Origin: Myoxocephalus aenaeus
Lineage: Eukaryota > Chordata > Actinopteri > Perciformes > Cottidae
Direction: 5' to 3'
DNA: 64,000 bases
NCBI GenBank assembly: GCA_038501785.1
Contig: JBAMJR010000031.1
Coordinates: forward strand, 14,127,501 to 14,191,500
Shown here: in pieces, positions 50,754-61,017 of the stretch
Numbering within the stretch: the first letter of the stretch is position 1
Layout: the number at the start of each line of letters is the position of its first letter
Position numbers and translations under genes: made by a program
The notes under the pieces: generated by a model
What the model was told of the DNA's origin: nothing
What the model saw: only the letters and a program-made list of their open reading frames with translations
Databases searched by the model: none

Positions 50754-53001
50754 CGACATCGGAGCTGCCCATGCTCCGAGACAGTGAGGTAATGGAAGAA
50801 GAGAAAGAGAAACGCAGAGATAGGGAGGGGGCGAGGAATGGGAATGCACCTGGCAGCAACGGGGCGAGACATTAGCGGGCGATTAAAAAGAAAAAAAAAA
50901 GAATCTGGATGGCGGTAGTCTTTTGTCATGTGATGTAAAAATAACTGTTGTTCATTCTCTGCATTGGAGACATGTGTGAATGTTTGGTCGAGACATCCTG
51001 GCTGTTAAATAGAGGGACGGTACCTCCAAACTGTACTTGAGGACACCACCATGTGGGTCCTGGATATATTGGTTGAGTTGGTGAAGACAAAGACGCTGTG
51101 ATGTTGCAGTACTGGAGGGGTTGATGAAGGGGTAGATGAGGTAAACGCACCCGACCGTTGCGCCATCTTGCTGCCACGGTTAGTTCAAATCCCGTTTCAC
51201 AGCCACGGACATTTCCAGCTTTCACGGTATCTGTATCGGGACGCAGAAGAGAGAGAACTCGGCCAGCATTTAGTAGATCAACGGTTCTCTGGATCTTTTT
51301 ATGCCGATTTTGTGACACAACAATGTGATTATTCAACATTTTTATTTGGGATCACGCGTAATGTCATCAAAGCATAGAGGCTATGTTGGCTCAATTGTTT
51401 AGTGTCTAATTTTGCTGTTTGCGGCTAGCGGCTCGACGCTACATTAGCAGCTACTAGCATAACGCGCCCAAATCTCTGAACAAACTTGTAGGTGGTCGGG
51501 TTGCATTCTGGGTCATTTAGGCAGAAGAAGGAAGAAGAGCGCATTGGAATAAAGGAGGATATCTTTGGTTCTGCTGCATCGATTTTGATTCTATTAAAAA
51601 AAAAGAAGAAAACTGTCCATCGTGAGTCCGACAATAGTGCGATGCTAAAACTTTTGCTCCGAGTGCAAAAGGCAAAAACATATGCGGCCTATATTGAATC
51701 TCTGACAGCGATGGATCTTTTCAACCGTTTTTTTTGACCGTCGGTCTGAAGGAGAGATGATGGTGGACCCAGTCGGCTTCCTCTCCGGAACAACCAGAGG
51801 TTCAGTCGGTTCCTCTGCTGGCTCACTGCTAGGAAGAGGAGAGAGATGCGGCGACGACGGAGGAAGCAAAATGAGGGGCCTGACCCCGCTCCGACCTTGT
51901 TTGCCCAAGGGAAAGACGACTGCCCCCTCCACCCCTCTCCTCCAGCAGCAGGATGGAGTATTACAAGAGAGAGGCAGCAACAGCGACTTCTCATTACATG
52001 CAAGCAGGGACACGGTCTCCGAAAGCAGCTTCGAGGCGAGAGGGAGAGATTAGAGAAGGGGAAAAAAAGAAAACCCTGACCGACTGCAGACGAATTAAAG
52101 GGAAGGAGAGAAGCGGCCGCGCGGCGAGACGCCTCGGCTCGACTGCCTTCGGATTACGGTGCGTTTAAAGAAGGGAGCCGCAAAAGCTGCTGTGCAGTTT
52201 CATTTTCGGAATTGCGGCACGTTCAGAAATGTCAGTTAACATCCCCCGAATCCCCCCGCAGCTTCTGATCATCATAGATATGATGGATTAATTCAATCCG
52301 TCAGTCATGTCTGCCGTTGATGCACCTGCATGTTTAAGTCTAGCGGTTGCAGGTGGAATCAGATGGCGGGGGTCCAGCACATTTATCTCCAGGCTGTGTG
52401 GCGGCTGGCTTGTCATTCCTGCTTTCACACAAACAACGTGCTACCTGAAGCAAATTTGCATCCTTTATACGTCATATTCTTCAGTTCACGCTCCTCACTG
52501 CGGCCGCTGGGCTCTTGAGCGCTGCCAAAACGCCCGCGACCCACGCTCTGTGCTGCGCGTGAACGCATCATGTGGAGACACAGATGGAGGACGGAAGCTG
52601 CTGCAGTACCTGACTTTAAAAGCCACAAAGGGAAATAAAATGGAAAAACTACACATAAAATATTAAAAGTAAAGCGTTCTGTATGATTTTAGAGTGAGGC
52701 GGCTTTTGCGTCATGATCCCTCGAACAGCTCTACATGTCTGACCGACTGTTTTCGTACCCAAGACTGGGTCGAGAGTTGAGGAAAAACACTTGAGATGTG
52801 ATCTATTACGTGCCGGGGGACTTGCAGCGGGCATGGATGTAGTTCCTCTACATGCCCCGACGTCATTGTCTCTCATCGCATAAGAAAACATGGTAATTCA
52901 GATTTCTCAATCCCAGGAAAGGTTTCTTCCACCTTCGGGTGGTCCTCAGGGACCCGAGAAGCAAAAATATATTCTATCAAAATGTATGATTTTCTTTTTT
53001 T

Positions 53002-53040
<39 letters not shown>

Positions 53041-56000
53041 CAAGTTGTCGCTTATTTTTTTAAACATTTTTAATATATAAAAGTATTTCTTCACTCAACG
53101 CTGTTCTTTGAAACAGATTCACAGACACAAGGGGCTTTTTGACTGCCGGTAGATAATCAAATGAAATTGATATTGGTGTTTGTTAAACAATAATAAAAAA
53201 AAAGTTATCAGTAATCATTTCCAACTAAGACTTCCCGTCACTTTCAACCAAAACGCTAGTTGAGAAAAAGCACTTTAAAAAAGTCGTATTCTCGGCCCCG
53301 GCCGTAAAAGTTTGTTTATTTTCCTGTGAATCACAAAGGGCCCGAGCCCACAACCGGTAAGAAAGCAACATGGGAGGGACGGAGAGGAAAAGTGGAGGAA
53401 ATTTAATTAGTGGTCGTCCGTTCCTTTCGGCCCCAGTGTTTTGCTCTCGCAGCGGGGAGAGGACAGAAAACCCCCAGAAGGCAGAAGGCTCCTTCATCGG
53501 CGGCGGTCGGAGCCGACGCATTTGTGCGAGTGCGGCGGGCCCGACGCCACACGGGACATCAAACCAGGGAAGGGGGGGGGGGGGTGCAGGAAGCGCTGCA
53601 TCTGGTGCACACAAACAAGCAAGACAAAACATGTATATTTAGAAAGAAAGATGTTTAAGTTTCACGAGAACCTTTTGAGTCCAGCGCGCGAGCCTCGTGC
53701 ATCGTTTATCTCATCTCCACAGCACGCACGGGAAAGAAAGACCCCGGCCGTCATCAAAACACCAGCGCCAGAAACGGAAAAACAAGGAAGATTGGGAGGA
53801 CGGACAAATAGAAACTGCTATTGTTTCCTCAGAATGCCCTCTTTCCATGGCCGCCGCATGATGTTAAGCCTTTTAAATGTGTCAGAGTTATCTCTTTGTT
53901 GCGATACCCGATGAAGGCTTTCTTCTTTTTTCTTTTCATCTAAAAGAGAAGTTTAGAATTTTTTTTGTGTTCATCCTCCAACTGCATTTCTGCCAGTATA
54001 AGTCATTAAAAATATGCTCCAGTAACTCATCATTCAAATGCATTCTCGCAGTTTTCTGTGAGTTTGCAGTGAATATCGGGTTGAGGATTTGGCAAAGTGC
54101 AGGAATTGGATATGAAAGGGAGACATTAGGGGTCTTATGATGAGGGAGTTCTCCCCAGTACACCTCAGTCTCTCTCTCGACCCTTTAATGGGGCCGGCTT
54201 GTTGCCAAGGTCCGCTGGCAGGCCGCCTCAAAGGTGCCCCCTCTCTCTCACACACACACACACACACAGACACACACACACACACAGACACACATACACA
54301 TTTTGATAGCACAATTCTCTTGTATAATTCCGGTTATGCAATGGTGGGTGACTGGCCACCCCACATTGTGCGCTGAGGCAGAGACGGAGTGGGACGGGGG
54401 TCGGTGGTGGTTACTGGTCGGGAAAGGTGAGGAAGAGGAAGGGAAGGCACAGTTGTCAGAAATGCATGGACACATTGAGAGATTCTTTTTAGATTTTTAA
54501 GTAGAAGCATCGTCGTGGAAAACCTCGGGCTTCCTCTGATGTTGTTGTATCCCAGAGAAAGATGCTTTTCGCACCAATCTGGAAGATGGCGTCTTTGTAG
54601 AAAAACATCTCCCTTGTAAAGGAAATAGATCCAAAGGGGACCAGAGCTGTGGGCTAGTCATCGTTTTCTGTGTTTGCCCCACGACTCTTGTCTCCCACAT
54701 GGGGATTTAGAGTGTGTGTGTGTGTGTCTGTCTGTGCTCTTTATATCTTCCTGAGCTGGTGTGAAGTTTACCCACAAACCCCTCTGTTTACCCCCTCAGT
54801 TTACCCACAACCCCTTCTTCATATTAAGACGCTGGGCCAAAACCTAACCTATAGGTCAACCTTCCTGAAATATAAATCGGCGACCTTTTCAAATGTAGCT
54901 CAGCAATCATCTGGTCATTTATTTTTTTAATTGAAAGTTGAGCTTTGTGATCCGCTGCTCTCCCTCCTTAAAAAGACAGATGTTTTTTTTTTTTTAAGGA
55001 GTTGGTGGAGACCAAAACGAAGCTAGAAGAAGAGTGCATATGTTGCTATGCTGGATGTACCGACAGGCAGCTATTTGCTAACGCGTTAGCCTAAACCTGA
55101 GCCGTGTGGAGGCCGTGAGCATGTGTTCATGTTTGTCTGCCCACTAGTGGTCAAAAATCCACCGGCAGCAGTACCTCGTCGACGCCCACTGCACGTGAAT
55201 GGTCACGCGATGTACGCGTTTTCAAAGGTCGCTGTGTGGACGGAGATCGTTTGTATTTTAAATCTAGTATTAGTGTGGATGTCGCCCGAGAGCTCCTTTT
55301 TTTTTATTTTTTTTTTTATGTGCTCCGTAAACGTGTTTTATGCAGCTTTGAGGAGAAATGCCCTGGGACTTGTGTAAAACGCTCAACAGCATTCAGATGA
55401 ATATTACACAGGAATATGGGAGAGTTAAAAAGTTTGGGGGAAAAGTTTAACAATGAAGGAATGTTTTTTTCTTTTTTCCCCATTTTTCTTTTACCTCATT
55501 TTAATCCACAATGTAGGTGTGAACTTTCTTGGCCGTGACTCAAAGCGTTTGAATGAGAGTGGAAGGGGATTCACGAGAAGAGGTTATGAGCAGAATGAAG
55601 CCCGGCCCGGGTTTGTTTGAGTTCACATCGTAAACGGTTTTCAGGACCATGTGGGAACAGGAAAGTCCTTATTTCGCAGTTTGTCGTGACGCAGCAGATC
55701 CAGCGAGGGCGTTCGTTCAAAACCAGTTGATTATAAGTCACGCAGCCAATGCAGATTATCTCGAGTATCTGCAAACACAATATGCTGTTACGACAGATCC
55801 AACCGTCTGTCGGGGGGGAGTGTTGACATCAAACGGAAGGACCGGAGTAATGCGCCTGCTGAAATACCTGAATCCGGGTGCGAGGAACGTGTCACGATGG
55901 CACAGATGGCTTCAGTCTGCAAAGAAAGTACAGTACGTACGGAGGAGTGAACGAGGAGGAGGAGGCGCTTCTTTCTCGCGGGCTTCCAAACCCGTATGAC

Positions 56001-59000
56001 GCACGTCGAAAAAGCTTTGCTTTTATTCTAGTTGAATGTATATAACGTCTTGGCACGCGTGTGCCTGCTCTGAGAGAGAAGGGGTGCAACCACATATAAG
56101 AAAATCCATGGGAGAAAAGTATGCCTTTATCTTTTAATAAACCGTAAAGCCAGGAGGCAACATGGAATTACAGCATAATAGCAGTGGAGATTCTTCTGAA
56201 GACTTAATTGCCCTAATTATGAGCGAGCGAGGGGGAGAGAGAGAGAGAGAGATATCCTCGGCCCCACATGAACGATGGAAGGGAGCGCCATGCACTGAGA
56301 AAAGTCTCTTTCCAGACGAGTGAGAATTCCTCTCCCTCAGATGTCTCGAGCTGGCAGGCTCACTTCGGGATGCTAAACATAGCTTTCATTTTCCTCTGTG
56401 TCTAGACTGGGTTCTCTGCGCTTTCTGCTGCGGTTCTTCTTCCTTCTTTCTTTTTTTTGGTCACCCGGGGGAAGATTGCACCCTAAATTCTCATGCCTGC
56501 GAGCCAGCCGGAAGTTAGTTTAACCAGCAGCATTAACCCCCCCCCCCCCCCCCCCCTCTTCTTTTGACTAATCAAGCGCAGCGCATTGGGGATGTTTCAG
56601 CTATGATGTATTTGTAGAATTTCTAGTTCTCCATTCACTCTCTTCTTCCTATTCGTCCCCGGTGGAGGAGCGGCGGGTCCTCTTTAAGTAACGTAACACA
56701 GGAATGTTACAGCTCCTGCATTTAGAAACCCGCTGTGGTTTAAAAAGTGTCATCAGCAACGTGCACTAAAAGCCTCATTCTGCGGCGAGCGGGCCTCATG
56801 TGTTCTGGTGGATTTGCATGCGGCGCTTTGCCATTTGAGTTCTGACGAAATGATTCCAGTGGTTCCAAAACTTCGGGTCACGAGATAAATCGGGGGAGGA
56901 AAAGAACAACAACAACAACAAAAAGAACAACACACATCTGTAGTCGTCAATTAGACTTTTCTCAAATCTTTGCTGTTTTGTGAAATTTGATTATTTATAC
57001 AGATATTTGGGCCAACCATTGATTTAAAAAAACAATCACATTTTACATACATCTAACTTAAAGCAATTGTGTTACTTTAACTTGTTAACTTCATTTTGTA
57101 ACAAACTAATTAATTCAATTTTTTTCAAATTTAAGTACATTTCCAGCGCGTTATACTTTTAAGTTTGCAGCTCAATGCTGTCTTGCACAACATCTCCTCA
57201 CACAGGAGCACAGTGTCCGAGGTTGTAGTTTTTATTTATTTATTTTGATTTAACTTTCATAATGCGCTTGGGAGGGGAGCTGTGTCATTTTTTTTTTTTT
57301 TTAAGAGAGACGGTTTGCCTGTGGCTGCATTTTTGTTGTCGTCAGGCAAGTCCCTGCACTGCGCGGCGCGGGCCTGCCCGAGTGGAGATTCTTTAGGAGG
57401 GAGATCTCTTTCTTCTCCAAGCGTCTTACCGAGAGCCATTAATTATTAACTGGGAGCGCGAACATCAAAGGGGCAGACTTGTGCGGAATTAAATGGAGGC
57501 TGGAGAGGGAGGGAGGGAGGGAGAGAGAGAGAGACTCGCCCAAGTGCAAACAAATTAAGTGTGAGAAGAAAGAAAAAGTTAGTTTATGTAAAGGAGGCAG
57601 AAAGTTGGAGGAGCTCGTGTTTTTTTTTTTTTTTTTAACGGCCACTCTGTTGGGGTGATCAAATCCGTTTGCAGGGTTAATCGATCTTTAATGAACTGTG
57701 AAAGTCAGATTCATAAATACTGATCAGTTGTTCCTGATCCGATGTGAGGTCCCGGGACGGGGATGTTATGTGTACAGATCGTAAAGCCCTCCGAGGGAAA
57801 CTTGTATTTGTGATGTTGGGCTGTATAAAATAAACTGAATTGAAATAAACATTTTGTCCGTGGATTAAACCAAGCGGGAGGGGCGGGGGTTCTGATTGAG
57901 ACGCGAGTCCAGATGTTGTTTCCCGTTTATCCCGAAGCTGATTTTTAAAAAGTGGAATTCACAGAGGGCGCTACTTTTTATATCAAAGGCCTTTTGAAAA
58001 GTTCCTCCTATGTTCCTCTTGCTGCGACTTGTCCGCAGCAGCAGCCGCCGCCGCCGTCCCACCAGAGAGGTATACCTGCCGTTCAGAAGACCCACGTGTG
58101 TTGCATCATGTCCTATATCCAGTGTCGTTATTGATTTCGGGGGGAGGATGCAAACACGCCTCTGGCTCTCTCCGTCTCGCTCTTGGAGGGAAAAGAAAGG
58201 CGACGGCTTCAAACGCTCGAATCGCTTCACGTGCTACTTCTTGGACAGCTGCATTTAATCATTAACCTCTTTCTAAAGACTGGCGGTGCACACGGGGAGG
58301 AGGGGAAGTAGTGCCACTACCTCAAGAGAATGTAATCCGCCAGGTTTCACAACCGTCTTTAAAAAAGAAAACCTCGCTTGACAAACCGAGTGTAGCGCCG
58401 AAATAAGTCCGTTCACGGAAAGGTAGTTGCGGTACAATTTGGATGAGGTCTTTTTCCTCGAGTCGACCTCGCAAAACGCTCGCGGTTCTGTCGTTATGAC
58501 CGTGGGGTCGGTCCAACGGGAGAAATGATCCACAGATTATTAAATAACAGAGATAACGGTCGCAAATTAACGAGGTCCTGATGGACTAATAAGAACACGG
58601 ATGCTTTTCATTCCGGAGACGAGCGGTCACTCGCGCATGAGAATAATGTCAATACAGAAGGGTCTTGAACTAGCATTCTCTCTAATGGCCAGCGGGGGGC
58701 GACTCCTCTGTTTGCATAGAGGTCTGGTTGTATAGAAGTCTGTGAGAAAATGACTCTACTTCTCTCTTGATTCATCGTCTTCATCAATACAGCATGATGT
58801 TCATTTAGTAAATCATGCCCCCGTTTCTCCTTCCTACTTACTTCTCCTCTGCTTGTCTCCTCTCCTACCTTCTTCTCCTCTGCTTGCCTCCTGTCTCCTT
58901 CCTACTTTCTTCTCCTCTGCTTGTCTCCTCTCCTACCTTATTCTCCTCTGCTTGCCTCCTGTCTCCTTCTTCTCCTCTGCTTGCCTCCTGTCTCCTTCTT

Positions 59001-60876
59001 CTCCTCTGCTTGCCTCCTGTCTCCTTCCTACCTTCTTCTCCTCTGCTTGCCTCCTGTCTCCTTCCTACCTACTTCTCCTCTGCTTGCCTCCTGTCTCCTT
59101 CCTACCTACTTCTCCTCTGCTTGCCTCCTGTCTCCTTCCTACCTTCTTCTCCTCTGTTTGCCTCCTGTCTCCTTCCTACCTTCTTCTCCTCTGCTTGCCT
59201 CCTGTCTCCTTCCTACCTTCTTCTCCTCTGTTTTCCTCCTGTCTCCTTCCTACCTACTTCTCCTCTGCTTGCCTCCTGTCTCCTTCCTACCTTCTTCTCC
59301 TCTGTTTGCCTCCTGTCTCCTTCCTACCTTCTTCTCCTCTGCTTGCCTCCTGTCTCCTTCCTACCTTCTTCTCCTCTGTTTTCCTCCTGTCTCCTTCCTA
59401 CCTACTTCTCCTCTGCTTGCCTCCTGTCTCCTTCCTACCTTCTTCTCCTCTGCTTGCCTCCTGTCTCCTTCCTACCTACTTCTCCTCTGCTTGCCTCCTG
59501 TCTCCTTCCTACCTTCTTCTCCTCTGCTTGCCTCCTGTCTCCTTCCTACCTTCTTCTCCTCTGCTTGCCTCCTGTCTCCTTCCTACCTACTTCTCCTCTG
59601 CTTGCCTCCTGTCTCCTTCCTACCTTCTTCTCCTCTGTTTGCCTCCTGTCTCCTTCCTACCTTCTTCTCCTCTGCTTGCCTCCTGTCTCCTTCCTACCTT
59701 CTTCTCCTCTGTTTTCCTCCTGTCTCCTTCCTACCTACTTCTCCTCTGCTTGCCTCCTTTCTCTTTCCTACCTTCTTCTCCTCTGCTTGCCTCCTGTCTC
59801 CTTCTTCTCCTCTGCTTGCCTCCTGTCTCCTTCCTACCTTCTTCTCCTCTGCTTGCCTCCTGTCTCCTTCCTACCTTCTTCTCCTCTGCTTGCCTCCTGT
59901 CTCCTTCTTACCTTCTTCTCCTCTGCTTGCCTCCTTTCTCTTTCCTACCTTCTTCTTCTCTGCTTGCCTCCTGTCTCCTTCTTCTCCTCTGCTTGCCTCC
60001 TGTCTCCTTCCTACCTTCTTCTCCTCTGCTTGCCTCCTTTCTCTTTCCTACCTTCTTCTCCTCTGCTTGCCTCCTGTCTCCTTCCTACCTTCTTCTCCTC
60101 TGTTTTCCTCCTGTCTCCTTCCTACCTTCTTCTCCTCTGTTTGCCTCCTTTCTCTTTCCTTCTTCTCCTCTGTTTTCCTCCTGTCTCCTTCCTACCTTCT
60201 TCTCCTCTGTTTTCCTCCTGTCTCCTTCCTACCTTCTTCTCCTCTGTTTGCCTCCTTTCTCTTTCCTTCTTCTCCTCTGTTTTCCTCCTGTCTCCTTCCT
60301 ACCTTCTTCTCCTCTGCTTGCCTCCTTTCTCTTTCCTTCTTCTCCTCTGTTTTCCTCCTGTCTCCTTCCTACCTTATTCTCCTCTGCTTGCCCCCTCCCT
60401 CCTCTAAGAGCTGACTTGTAGTGATGACTCTGGAGCCCAGTCATACTGTACATTGTCACTTTGATCCTCCCTCCCCCTCCCGTTATGAGGAGCTGGCAGC
60501 AGCCCAGAGGCCCTCGATAACACCAGGATATGATCCCAGCAGCGCTATTTTAGATCCTGTAGGGCCGACATCAAAACGTTGTCTAAATAGGGCGCCGTGA
60601 ACCACGCGGCGTGAGAACGGGTTGTAGGGGAAGCAGCAGTTTAGATAAAGCCCCCGCAAAGAAACAGACAATTTTGATTCTGCGAAGAGATAGTTGTGGT
60701 TCTGCAGAGCCAAGCGCTTCCTTTATCTTCCGCCTGCAGCAGAAGTCTTTAAAGGACCTCTCGCTGCTCTCAAATGAAAACAAGGACACTTTTTTTTTTT
60801 TTTGGTAATTGGAAATCCGCGACAACTTTCGTTCGACTTGTCCTGAGCGCGCGCAGCCTGCTGGAAGCAGAGTTGC

Positions 60877-60919
<43 letters not shown>

Positions 60920-60985
60920 GCGCGCGCATTAATGCACCGTCAGCTCCTGACACGCGTATGCAGCCGTCACGCTTCTTTGCTGCTG

Positions 60986-61017
<32 letters not shown>

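Noticed and set aside
51150..51200. Second tRNA-like segment (TAGTTCAAATCCCG)
   Set aside because: Cloverleaf arms could not be formed; insufficient for a tRNA call.
58815..60421. Three overlapping open frames of 497-530 codons
   Set aside because: They arise from a stop-free 37-bp pyrimidine repeat read in three frames; the translations are frame-shifted versions of one low-complexity repeat.
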